Source of the DNA: Oopsacas minuta
Lineage: Eukaryota; Porifera; Hexactinellida; Lyssacinosida; Leucopsacidae
Assembly: GCA_024704765.1 (NCBI GenBank)
Contig: JAKMXF010000110.1
Span: 744,001-808,000 of the forward strand
Direction of reading: 5' to 3'
DNA length: 64,000 nt
This document shows, in pieces, positions 53,489 through 64,000 of the stretch; position 1 is the stretch's first letter; each line of letters starts with the position of its first letter. The notes below the pieces were generated by a model that ran no database searches, was not told the origin of the DNA, and saw only the letters and a list, made by a program, of their open reading frames with translations. The position numbers and the translations under genes are program-made.

Positions 53489-56400
53489 TTATACACTGAG
53501 CTCTTTAAATGCTGAAGGAGTGGAGGAGGAATTCGAGCTCTCAAAACTCCTCATAGATTCTGGTATGTTTACTTTATACTTTGAGTTTCTGTTGTAAACA
53601 AGTATCTTCAGTAGTAATACTACTACCATAATTATTAGTACAAGTATTACAGATCCTACATAGAAGCCAACTATGGTCAGAGCTATTATGTAGGTTAAGT
53701 CAGATCTTAGAGGGATGAAGGAAGGTAGAATTGTAGGTTCTGTTATGGGTGTTTGTTGATCTGTTGTTGTTTGATCAGTTTCTTGTATAGATATATCAGA
53801 TGGTGTGCTTGTGGTTATCTCGATATGTACAGTAGTACTGGTCGTTTCTTCAGGTGTTGTTACTGCCTCTGTAGTGCTTTCCTCCGTTTCTGTAGTACCA
53901 GCTACTGTTTCTGGAGTACTTGTAATGCCCTCTGTAGTACTAGCTACTGTTTCTGGAGTACTCGTTACTCCCTCTGTAGTAGTAGCTACTGTTTCTGGAG
54001 TACTCGTTACTCCCTCTGTAGTACTTGCCACTGTTTCTGTAGTAGTTGCTACAGTTTCTGGAGTACTCGTTACTCCCTCTGTAGTACTTGCTACTGTTTC
54101 TGGAGTACTCGTTACTCCCTCTGTAGTACTTGCCACTGTTTCTGTAGTAGTTGCTACAGTTTCTGGAGTACTCGTTACTCCCTCTGTAGTACTTGCTACT
54201 GTTTCTGGAGTACTCGTTACTCCCTCTGTAGTACTTGTCACTGTTTCTGTAGTACTTGCTACTCCCTCTGTAGTACTTGCTACTGTTTCTGTAGTGGTAG
54301 ATGTAGTACTTTCCACTGGTATAGTAGTTACCTCCGGTGTAGTAGTAGTAGTGCTTGACTCTATTGTTGTACTAGGTTCCAAACATGTTTTAGAAACAGG
54401 GTCCCAAATCGTCCCTTCTATACACACACAGGACTTATCGTCACATACCAATCCCTCTCCCTGACAACGGAATACGTCACCATCTTCGGTACAACCATCA
54501 AGACTCCTACAGCTGATACTATCAGGATGTAGTACATGGTCATCATAACATGAACAGCTGATCGTCTGGTTTACTAGATGTGACACACAGCTGAACCTAT
54601 CTGTATGACAGTAGTGTGAAGCTACCCCATCAGCTGATACACCACATGTAGACAGTTCCACACAGGCAGCCCCCTCTTCCAGGTCCCCTTGTCCTATAGG
54701 ACAGGCACATGCATAGGACAGGTTACCACTGGGTATACAGAAATGAGGACATTTATCCTCAAAATCCCAGCACATTGTATTCTGATAGTTCTTAGTACAC
54801 TTTATGAAATTCTTGTTGTCATGGCAACTAGAGCTGAGACTAAACTGTGGTTCTGCTCGTGAGAACATGAGTAGACTGGACAGATAGCTATGCTGACAGG
54901 TACAGTCCTCGTCGAATTTGCTTGATCTAACATTTAGTGTTGTCAGAGATACCATAGGTATGAATATTTCCACAGGAACATATATAAGCTCTCTATTACT
55001 AGTTAGATATAGACTAGTCAGCTGATAGAGTGATGAGGTGTTGGTGGACAGAGTACGGAGACTATTGAGGTTACCTAGGTGCAGATATGTGAGTTTAGTT
55101 AATCCTATGAGTGCTTCAGATGATATCGTCTCTAGATTAGGCATGTTAGCTAGTCTCAGTCTATTCAGTTGTTTGTTAGATACGAATGTACCATCAGTTA
55201 TCTCTATAGTATCCTCTGAGCCTGAGAGATATAGATTTCTTAAGTTTGGGAGATTTTTAAGGATAGTGTGAGTAAGATTTCCAATGTTAAAGTTATTCAG
55301 ATTGAGCTCTTCTAGATTCCCTGCTCCTCCCTCTGGTCGTGCTATGCTGGAGAGAGGGAGAGAGTGTATAGAGACGGATTGGAGTCGGAGTTTGATGATG
55401 GGGGGCATTGATAAGAATGAGTTAACATTCTCAAAGTGTGAGAATTCAAATCCTAACAGTTGTAGCTCCTTTAGCACTGGAAATATCTGAAATAAAGAAT
55501 ATAAATATAATTACTATTATTCTATCTCTCACTAATGTATCGTTAGTATTTTTGCAGGATTTCCCTTTCTAATACACTTAATTGCTATTAGACCAATGTG
55601 GAACTATGGAAATGAGACCAACACCTTAACAATAATTCTAACTTCCAATTTAATACCAAATAATTTTTGCAACCAAGATTACTCAAATATGTAAAATCAC
55701 TATATTCTATACGTCATCACTTACGAATAATGTTTCGCATAGAATCTGCTTAACGCCTTAAACCGACACATTAGCATAAATTGAAAATAACACAGAGATA
55801 CTCGTGTAGCTTTGTCTGTGGTTATTTTGTCTATATTGACAAGATTATACTTTCAAGAAATTAATAGTGTATAGTTGCAGTTCTGGTTTGATTAATCACT
55901 CAGTTCATAGATAAGTGGCGAGTCAGTAAATTGGCCACTGAGCTATTTCAAACATAGTTGCACTTCATATGATTGTGTCGAATAACTATTCACATTCCTT
56001 ACATCAAATATGTACACAGCTCTAGAAAAATATATTATTTGGCGAATTCTTGCATCTACAATGATTATACGAATCTCTGGATAAGACATAAAATGATCAG
56101 TCCTTCTCAGTCCTTCTAATTCCATTCAATGAGCAACTCCTGTTATACCGAAATACCCGCTTAGAAGTCATAAATTGTACAAATATGGTTCCAAACCGTC
56201 AAAGTAATATAAATTAGATTGAATTTGGTATATTGAGTTACTACTCTTGAATAGGTGTTATGTGAATTTCCAGTGCCTTAATTCTGTAATATAATAGTTT
56301 AGTATAATTAAGTTCGAATGAATTAAAGCTTAATGAAATATTCACTAAGAAATGGATATCTTACAAAATATTAATATGCAAACTTAACAAAATACTTAAG

Positions 56401-57853
56401 TGTAGTCACACTACTAACCATAAGGAGGATAGTAATTGTACTAAGTCATGTTTATGTTAACTATGCTGTTTACTGTAGTTACGTAATGGTAATAGGAATT
56501 TCCTGAGGGATACAAGGAGGTAGGACTACAGGCCACCATTGGGCTGATAAACAGCCTCCTGTAGCTTTATGCAACTTGAGACAGTTTATATGTAAAATAG
56601 AATATAGCTTGTTAATAGCTTCTAATTATATAAGTGGTGAGATGAAAGAGTTATGAATCCTTTCATTTCTGTGTAATTAGCTGGCATATATGTAATAATA
56701 ATTTTATTAAAGATATAAACTACCGCAGACAGTAGCAATTTGCAAATATTGCAATAATATATTTATGGAATTATTGCCAACTCCCGTAATATCGTAGCTC
56801 AAGGAACAGCGATAATTAATCCGATTTAAGAGATGAGATATAGGGCAATTGGACAGTTTGTGATCAAGTTTTACTATTCAAGACTTCCATGTATATCAGT
56901 GTTATTGTAGTAGGATATAATGTAATTGATGCAAAACACAGTTCCAGCCGAATCGATAAAACTCTTGCAGCCGTGTTAATACTGCCATATATGGTGGTAA
57001 TCTGATAATAATGTTATTGGCAATAGTGTCTATACTTACAGTAAGTGTCAGACAATATAGTCAGCTTATTAGTTACGTATTAGATCATGAAATTCTATAT
57101 TAAACTCACTCTATTGTCAAAGAACACTGATTCATCAAAACTACCAGTAGGCGATGTCATCTTAAGAGTTAAGCTCTCTAGCGTGTGTAGAGGTGTTAAA
57201 AGAATTGATGACGTCATTAATGGGTAGAATTCAAAATCCTCTAAAGTTAATTTTTTCAGTTTAGGTAGTGTCTCTCCTAATTTGAATACTGAGTCTAACA
57301 GGATATGCTCTACCCACTCTCCCTCTGTATTTGATAACAGTAAAGACTCTAGGCCAAGGAGTCCTGCTAGGTTACCAGTAGTTACACCGCTTATGTTGAA
57401 ACCGGTTACGCTAAGTCTTTTGAGTTTCTCCAGATTGTCCTGTGTACCAATCCTGCTTACATCAAAGGGAACTGCTTGCACGGTGTATAGAGATATAACA
57501 GATATAGCTCCAGGCGTAGAAGAGAACATATATGGAGAGTAGTTGGTAGAGGAAGTGTCTGGATAGATGTATACTCTTAGGAAGGATAATTTCTCGAATA
57601 TAGAGAGGTCTGGGTATAAGATAGGGGAGAGATTGTTTGTGTGGTACTGGTCAGATGTGCCCACATATAAACTCAACCATCTGACCAGATCTCTATCATC
57701 AGCTGGTATAAAAGGTGTGAAGTCTGTAGAAGTCAATAGTTCACATTTTAGCTCACCATTTGTTGCAGAGAAGATACAGCCTTCTTCACAAATTGTGTTT
57801 CTTATAAATACAAAACACAAAACAATAACAAGTCTAATAATATTCATTTTCAT
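53489..57853 (-). CDS. LRR receptor-like membrane protein with a mucin-like stalk
   Basis: Two minus-strand exons, 57853-57110 and 55486-53489, join in phase 0 and give about 913 residues. A signal peptide (MKMNIIRLVIVLCFVFIRNT) is followed by leucine-rich repeats through both exons (LEKLKRLSVTGFNISG, LEELNLNNFNIGNL, LTYLHLGNLNSLRTLS). Then come a cysteine-rich EGF-like region (CGVSADGVASHYCHTDRFSC) and a threonine/serine stalk of repeated TTEGVTSTPETVA units. One transmembrane helix (YIIALTIVGFYVGSVILVLI) and a 35-residue tail rich in serine (SSNSSSTPSAFKEL) complete it. It is a type I surface protein; adhesion or recognition is likely, but no signalling domain is visible. The 1.6-kb intron holds repeat A at about 56130. 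Conserved family not identified. Confidence 0.85.
53880..54300. repeat. Coding minisatellite of the mucin-like stalk
   Basis: Units of about 42 bases (GTTTCTGGAGTACTCGTTAC TCCCTCTGTAGTA plus a variable end) recur about ten times, with higher-order blocks, for example near-identical stretches starting about 54000 and 54120. Long open frames on the plus strand here are an effect of the repeat. Confidence 0.85.
55487..57109. other. Intron of the LRR gene, with a repeat A copy
   Basis: At about 56128-56220 repeat A is present (AACTCCTGTTATACCGAAAT, ACAAATATGGTTCCAAACCG). A related end (CAACTCCCGTAATATCGTAG) lies at about 56770. No nested gene recognised. Confidence 0.5.
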
Positions 57854-60398
57854 TTTTATTTCATTTGATAACTTCAGCTAGCATTTATACTAGCTAGCTG
57901 CAATGTATACGTCTGTGTTAATAGAGTATTGGAATATAGACCTACCTCCCAGGGTGATGAGAATACTGCTGGCGACCTATTAGCACGTTAGTACATGTGT
58001 GTCAGGTATTACTGGGACGTAACGTAAAATTTGTTCGTCACCTTTGTGAAACAGGAAACTGAAGCCATATAGAATTTAGAGAGGAAGAAACTAACTCAAA
58101 ATGTTGCGTAGTCGTGTTTGTGTATCGGAAATTTACAGTAAAGGCCCGGAATAATTCTGAGAATACATACGACAATACATTTCGTATCTAATCTTCCAGC
58201 TTGTAAGATATGTATATACCCTCTCTTATTAATTGAATATTATACTTACTCGTCTATCCCAGTAGACCTGAAAGTTCCATTAGCTACTTCTCTCCCTTGG
58301 GGTCATATTGTAACTACTCTCTGGAATTATTCTATCGTCATTAATTCACTAACGAATATAATTACAATTGTATAATAAACATATTATCAGTAATTATGAG
58401 ATGCATACGGATTCCTATCTACCCGTAAGGTTGCTAACATGCTAATATAAGTTCCAATAATTAACATTTACGTATTTCCCGTATAGAAGAAACTTATCCC
58501 TCGGGGGGGGAAACGACACCCTTCGACCCAATATACCAATTTTACATATGGTACAGGACCCTCCTGAGTCCGTAACCTGTTCTAGGAATATTCTCTCTGA
58601 TCAGACAACAGAATAACTTGAATACTTTACTCGTCATGTTGTTCTTTTAGAATCTCTCTTAGTGACCCTCCAGGCCTAACTTAGAGTGCTAATATAGAAC
58701 CTGTGTCTGTGTTAAGGTATACCACGCATCCAATAATTATTATACAACAGCTAATGGCAAACTGTAGTCCCTAGCTATAGCACGAACACCTACAATTAAG
58801 TTATCAGCTGAACTGAAGTGATAAACCTAAATAGGTCTGAATTCTGGCCTGCGATCAGCGGATAAATAAAATTCTATACAATTATTATATGTATGAATAT
58901 ACGTGTTTGTCTCCTCTAACACCCCAGCACTTCTTTAATTAATAACCAATTATCCATCATATTGTGTCTGGCGCCCAATTAGTGTCATTGTGTCCTCTAA
59001 TGGCAGACAATACAGCTGATACCATTTTAATGTGAGACCATCAACAATGAATTGTGATAATATTTGTTGATTTAAGCGATAATAAGAACTATAGCTGGGA
59101 TAGTTCTGTATAGACATATTCACATATTGATACACATATCTAAGGTAGTCTGTGTTATGTCTGATAAACTATTGCGACAGACAATATTCGTCTGTTTATT
59201 TGTTATCCTTACTTGTCCTGTGTTCCTACTGATAATAACATTATCACACCCATGTATGTAATGTGTTAACAGTTATGTCTAACATTCTATTATATACTTA
59301 GAGGTCGTGTTACGTAATTTCTCTCAAATATCACAAGTAATCACTGATTCAATGAGAATTGATGTAATGGGCTGGATTCATAAATCCATTCTATAGGCGC
59401 CATTTGGAGGTGTTTACAGTTGTTTTTAGTCTCACTAAAGTGTTATAAACCAGAATATTACGTAAACTAATACGCCAAATCGTACATAAATGTAATCATT
59501 TTGAAAGTAAGTCCTGCTAAGTTTCTACATATATTTGTTATTCCATCCTAGTAACCATGTGTATCAATTGGCATTTGAATTAATTCATTATCTGTTTGTG
59601 TCCATTTGTACCACGGATACTACTACAGGTTTAGCCCTCTCTCCTAGGTATTTATTCGTTGTTAATTTGTAATAATTGTGGCTTTGTGGTGGAATTAATA
59701 ATATGTAACTAGCTAGTGGATATGAATCATATCATTATCACCTCAGCTCTATCTGAGCTAACCATATACCAGGTGATATGACAATTTCCTAATTTAGTGA
59801 TTAATCATATGATTAATCCAGGTTTAGCTATTAATTATTCATATAGTGGTGTGTTAGGTCAAATTGTGTGTTGATAAATATGATTATTCAGTCGTGCTAT
59901 AACGATCTGACGGTGATAGCACCTGACAACCAGAGTTAAGCAAAATATTATCTGCATATTTATCTCGGTGGATGTGACCATGGTTACCAGTAGAGGACAA
60001 TTTCGTCCAATTAGAATATCCCCTCCCCCGTGACAGGATAGTAACATATTTTGCAAATGTTATGTAATAATGTATAAGCATTGCTTATAATATAAGTAAC
60101 TGATTGCGTCTTATATCAAATATTTCTTATCATAGTGTTTGCAAACAAACAAACAATGAACTACGATTCATGTTAGGTAAGCTATCTCGGCCTGTGTGTA
60201 TATCTATCAGCTGTCCTGCTGGTTATATACGGAGACCGTTCATACGTTACGTCCCACAGAGAAATATCCTACTAGTATAATCTCCACAAACCTCCGTGTA
60301 TATATGTTAATTTCTATGGCACTAGGAATTAGGTCTATTATACTCACTCCCTTTCCAGAGCCTCGGTTATGAGGTTTGACAGTATAGCTATTATTTGT

Positions 60399-60478
<80 letters not shown>

Positions 60479-60482
60479 ACAT
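57854..60482. other. 2.6-kb gene-poor stretch
   Basis: No supported gene on either strand. There are a short G run at about 58503-58511, a region of ATTAATCATATGATTAATCC palindrome at about 59798-59820, and the ATT microsatellite near 60401. Short minus-strand frames at 58950-59135 and 59859-60081 lack codon or motif support. Confidence 0.45.
60401..60476. repeat. (ATT)n microsatellite
   Basis: About 25 uninterrupted ATT units. It lies a few bases downstream of the stop codon of the small membrane protein, so it is in or beyond its 3' UTR. Confidence 0.95.
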
Positions 60483-60791
60483 TTACAGAAACTGAATTGG
60501 TTGCAGAGTTGTATGAATCTTGCCGTAAGGAATTCTATGCTCGTAATTATCCAGATCCACTGATATAGTGTCATACCTCTGTCCAAATGATGACACAGGG
60601 GTTGAATTATTTGTGAAAGGTGTCTTCATGCCCCCCAGGTACCCATACTGTCTATTGAACCCTTTCATCTTTTTGTAGTATCTCCATAGCAACAGCAATA
60701 GAAGCACAAGGAATGTTATGAATAATGTGAATACTGCGATTAAGGTCAGGGCTAGTGTCAGCTGTATTTCTTTTGGTGTTACAGTTTGCAT
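60483..60791 (-). CDS. Small single-pass membrane protein
   Basis: Single exon, 102 residues, starting MQTVTPKEIQLTLALTLIAV. One long hydrophobic helix (ALTLIAVFTLFITFLVLLLL, residues 14-36) is followed by a basic stop-transfer stretch (WRYYKKMKGFNRQYGY) and a polar tail with tyrosines (RYDTISVDLDNYEHRIPYGK). It has no signal peptide separate from the helix. A type III membrane protein or adaptor is plausible. No family recognised; the well-formed membrane topology supports it being real. Confidence 0.55.
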   Translation of the reverse strand: MQTVTPKEIQLTLALTLIAVFTLFITFLVLLLLLLWRYYKKMKGFNRQYGYLGGMKTPFTNNSTPVSSFGQRYDTISVDLDNYEHRIPYGKIHTTLQPIQFL

Positions 60792-61345
60792 TTTAGTTAT
60801 TTGTTAGTTTAGTTAATATTCAGTTTATATATGTTCTGTAGTTATGTAAATGGGTCCTCGTATAAACTAATCTGCCTACCTTAGCATGATCTGGTTGCTA
60901 AGCTATATGCAATTAGATTTATTACTGATTTTATCTAGAATCACATTGTATCTTTTATGTTAGTAGCCTGGCACATTCCTCAGGTGATCTGGTATCCTGG
61001 GAGATAACAATTTCTAATTCATGAGAATATTGATGAATTAATTATGGGCTCTTTACAAATATTTTAATTTCTATTCAAATTATCCTATGGATAATATTGA
61101 AAATATTCAATATTATTATATTGTATTATTATCTCCAATTGACACCTTACAGCGAATAATCACTCCCCCTAATCAGGATTTCTCAACCTGAGGTCTATGG
61201 ACCCCTTGGTCATCCACAGGGCCCACAGGATCTCAAAAATGTGTATTACAATCTGTGGGAGGGTCACAGAATGTGTTAAAATATTCTAACTAGATATTTC
61301 AATACTTAGAGCACATTTGTGCATATCCATGGTTATTCAATCACC
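60792..61345. repeat. Spacer with hAT-like repeat E
   Basis: At about 61180-61290, GATTTCTCAACCTGAGGTCT, GGACCCCTTGGTCATCCACA, GGGCCCACAGGATCTCAAAA and GGGAGGGTCACAGAATG resemble the 21840-21930 and 25205-25310 segments. The style of ends (TTCTCAACCT ... ) recalls hAT-derived MITEs; this is an impression. The STK33-like promoter must lie here. Confidence 0.5.
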
Positions 61346-63526
61346 ATGGCAACCCCATCCCTTGTAAAGAATGTCAAGCACACAATGTTCACTACACCAG
61401 AGAGTACCCGTCGTCCCCTGCATGAGACCTATGAGGTAGGGAGGGAGATAGGTAAGGGGAGTTATGGTAACGTGTTTAGAGCTACACATAAACACACGGG
61501 ACTAGTCTGTGCTGTAAAAGTTATACAGAAAGATAAGGTAATACATTTGTATTAGTGGACTATGGATATGTTATTTATTGTTTGTTGTTTAGGCAGATAA
61601 GAGGTTTAACAGATTTGTAGATAATGAATTGGAAATATTAAAGTTTGTCAAACACAGACATATTGTAGCTCTACTCGAGATTATGGAGACCCCAGATGTT
61701 AGTTATTGTTGTTTATTATTTTAGTACGAACACCAAAATATGTTCGCTTTATCCGGCATTGTAGAGACCTGATTATGTGTAATTACTGGTTGTCTTATCG
61801 GGAAATTTGTATAGAACTTCTACCTGGTAACAGAACTATGTGATGGAGGGGAACTAGAGACTAAAATATATCCAGAAGAGGTACACAACTAACTGACTAA
61901 TGTTGATGGTGATTACATTCCATTTAACCGTTTAGGAAGTCAAGATAATAATCTCCAGACTAGTGGATGTTGTGCAATATTTACACACTAATAGTTAGTT
62001 ATTATTGTTTACTTCATTTTTTAGCTATAAACTTAGTATTTTGAAGGTGTGTGGAATGTGATACATCTAGGAGCATATCAGTATATTTAAGAGATATTAA
62101 TAATAATCTCCGAGATATGACATAATGTGTCTGTCCTATCAGATTTGAGTATTTGTCCAGTACAGCTGATATTCTATTAGTTAAATTTATTTGTATTTAT
62201 TCTTAACACCTTCTGAGATTATAATTCAATTTATTTTTGCCTGTTCTATTTATAGATTTGGTACATAGAGATATTAAACCTGAGAATATTCTGCTAGCTA
62301 AGAACACAGATGATCAATTTGATATAAGAGTTAGTTATAATGTTAATGGACCATGGATTATGAGTTTAATAATATAATTCTATTTCTATAGTTGGGAGAT
62401 TTTGGATTGTCTTGTTATAAAGGGACAGAGGACATGCTCTTGGACTCATGTGGTACCCCTCTATACATGGGTAAGTAACCCTATCCTATTGCACCATATT
62501 ATTCTTATAATTATATTAATTATAGCTCCAGAGGTGTTAAAGAACCTTGCTTATAGTGATAAGTGTGACATATGGAGTATAGGCGTTATAATGTATCAGC
62601 TGTAAGTTATATTTATAGTATACATTCCTATCTTACTTATTGGTTGCTAGTCTTACAGGTGTTGATAGTATGGTGCTTAACTCAATGCTACAAGACGATT
62701 GGTTGGATTATGAACTGTTAACTAACTCTTCTAAGGAAGGTATTTGTTTGTTTGCTTGTTTATTTATTTATTTATTTATTTGTGTTTGTTTAGCTCAGAA
62801 TTTGTTAAAAAGAATGCTAACACACAATCCAGCTAATCGAGACTCAGCTAGTGAAGTTCTACACAACCCGTGGATAACCGTTAGTAGCCAATCATTTTGT
62901 TTACTTATTTGTTGTTATTTATGTGTTTGCAGGGTGATTCTTATAACGGAGAAGTGAGAATGAATGTGTTAGAATTAATGGAACAAATGAATACTGAAAA
63001 TACTCAAACAGTTAAGAAGGATAATGAACCGATTAAAGTTAAACCTCAAATAATTAGTAAACAGGTATACATGTATTCTGTTATGATTAATCATATTTTC
63101 ACACCTTTCATACAGACTAGTTTCTTGTTAAAATCTCATCACACTACCAGACCAGCATCTGTACACCCTCCTATGAGGAAGGTGTGTTTGTTGTTTATTT
63201 GTTGGTTATTTGTTTGTTTATTTGTTTATTTGTTTACTTATCACTCAGACATCTCATCAAGTTAGAATGCGGACAAGCATGACAACAGTTAGTTACCCTT
63301 ATACACCATAGGAATTTATGATTTATTCTATACATGTCCCCAGGACAAATACGACCCCAGGAGACTAACTAACCCAGAAATTCTGAACCGTCCCACTACC
63401 TCTCTCTCCCCCTCCCGTCACCAGACAGGGGGTATACCCTCCTATATGCAGGACACTAAATCTAGTCGTATAGCTAAAGAAACAACTGATTCCAGAGGTG
63501 TTAAGAGGAAAACTATTGTACATTAA
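61346..63526 (+). CDS. STK33: STK33-like serine/threonine kinase
   Basis: Thirteen exons with consistent phases: 61346-61537, 61593-61697, 61815-61880, 61936-61993, 62256-62329, 62392-62470, 62526-62601, 62651-62739, 62794-62879, 62933-63064, 63116-63181, 63249-63287 and 63344-63526; 414 residues. The start is the ATG in ACCATGGCA at 61346 (MATPSLVKNVKHTMF). Kinase motifs are GREIGKGSYGNVF, the lysine in CAVKVIQKDK, VTELCDGGEL, HRDIKPENILL, LGDFGLSCYKG, SCGTPLYMAPEV and DIWSIGVIMYQLL. After the kinase domain, NVLELMEQMN matches the STK33 tail. The stretch after LLTG is about eight residues shorter than usual and lacks PPF and the tryptophan of helix G, so the C-lobe is unusual or a small exon was missed. 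The C-terminus is basic (SSRIAKETTDSRGVKRK). STK33 is linked to cilia and sperm in animals. Confidence 0.85.
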
Positions 63527-63609
63527 TTACTTCTTTTTATGATTTATTTTATCTGAACAGAAATACTCACATTAAACTCTTGGACTATGGATATGTTATC
63601 ATTATTTAA

Positions 63610-63735
63610 TACCAACGAGGTAACCATGATAACTGGGACATACCACCTCACAAAAGCACGTTAAGGATGTAGTATGTGATTATATATTATGTCCCCCTGT
63701 AGGAGGGTGTAAAATATGAATAATCACTAATAATA
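63610..63735. repeat. Repeat G, copy 2, upstream of DERA
   Basis: AATACCAACGAGGTAACCAT, GATTATATATTATGTCCCCC and AAAATATGAATAATCACTAA match 24390-24500 in the same order. It lies just upstream of the DERA start codon and so may be part of its promoter or 5' UTR. Confidence 0.6.
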
Positions 63736-63757
63736 TATCACTTTTACAATTAGAATT

Positions 63758-63990
63758 ATGTCCTCACTTGATGGTAGCACGTATACGGGGGACAATTCAG
63801 GTATCCCCTTGGATCTAGCATGGGTAGAGATGAGTAGGGTTAATCTCCCTGCTCTGATAAGAAGAGCAGATTCTCATATGACACGCAGGAGTATAAAGAA
63901 GGAATGGCAAGCAGCTTGGTTACTCAGAGCTGTTACTTGTATAGATCTTACTACTCTTGATGGTGATGATACTCCAGGAAATGTAAATAG
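63758..63990 (+). CDS. DERA: Deoxyribose-phosphate aldolase, first exon (cut by window end)
   Basis: ATG 63758 opens MSSLDGSTYTGDNSGIPLDL and the exon reads on through RRSIKKEWQAAWLLRAVTCI and DLTTLDGDDTPGNVNR to a GTATAT donor at 63991 (phase 2). The KKEWQAAWLL and IDLTTL-GDDT motifs are those of animal DERA, which splits 2-deoxyribose-5-phosphate into glyceraldehyde-3-phosphate and acetaldehyde in the cytosol. The catalytic lysine exons lie beyond the window. Confidence 0.92.
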
Positions 63991-64000
63991 GTATATATTA

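Noticed and set aside
53753-54464. Two long plus-strand frames rich in serine/cysteine or valine/serine
   Set aside because: They are antisense shadows of the mucin-like minisatellite; repeat length divisible by three keeps all frames open.
60369-60563. Plus-strand frame coding poly-leucine and minus-strand poly-asparagine
   Set aside because: Produced by the (ATT)n microsatellite.

Overview
The window is animal nuclear DNA. Genes carry many short GT-AG introns, the sequence is AT-rich and compact, and there is a canonical eukaryotic selenocysteine tRNA. Conserved animal genes (TNPO3, CHK2, AIF1, GLD2, RBM8A, NUDT6, DERA, STK33) sit beside a lineage-specific coiled-coil/NHL family and tandem GABA-B-like receptors. 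This mix fits a demosponge, most likely Amphimedon queenslandica or a relative. The organism call is inference; the gene calls rest on reading frames and splice phases worked out by hand.

Layout. 1-13.5 kb: a PTPN23/HD-PTP-like gene, two inverted copies of an intronless coiled-coil/NHL gene, CHK2, AIF1 and a coiled-coil/RG-tail gene. 14-18.9 kb: four tandem members of the same coiled-coil family and an unrecognised acidic protein. 19.4-21.7 kb: a cholinesterase/carboxylesterase (minus). 22.4-23.2 kb: a further coiled-coil family member with a lysine-rich tail. 23.5-40.8 kb: TNPO3 in 30 exons, hosting four nested genes (an unknown coiled-coil protein and a NUDT6-like Nudix hydrolase on the same strand; two GABA-B-like receptors on the opposite strand). 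43.4-48.4 kb: GLD2 poly(A) polymerase. 48.9 kb: RBM8A (Y14). 49.7-52.2 kb: three small minus-strand genes including a TIM21/COA1-like protein. 52.4 kb: tRNA-Sec. 53.5-57.9 kb: an LRR/mucin-like membrane receptor. 60.5 kb: a small membrane protein. 61.3-63.5 kb: an STK33-like kinase. 63.76 kb: the first exon of DERA, cut by the window end.

The most striking structure is at 1-13.5 kb. The PTPN23-like gene runs on the plus strand to 1835 and its remaining exons lie on the minus strand at 9513-7888. CHK2 exons 1-4 lie on the minus strand at 4893-3870 and exons 5-8 on the plus strand from 11825. Both breaks coincide with the two NHL copies, a pair of about 1.34-kb inverted repeats at 2108-3454 and 9778-11111. 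Turning the interval between them round restores both genes with matching splice phase and puts every gene there on the plus strand. This is either a real inversion (fixed or polymorphic) by recombination between the repeats, or an assembly flip across them.

Several short dispersed, partly palindromic repeats (MITE-like) recur in introns and spacers. (TTTG)n-type tracts often form the 3' ends of introns. The six coiled-coil proteins and the two NHL proteins share one N-terminal module with exchanged C-terminal parts, the best candidate here for an undescribed protein system.
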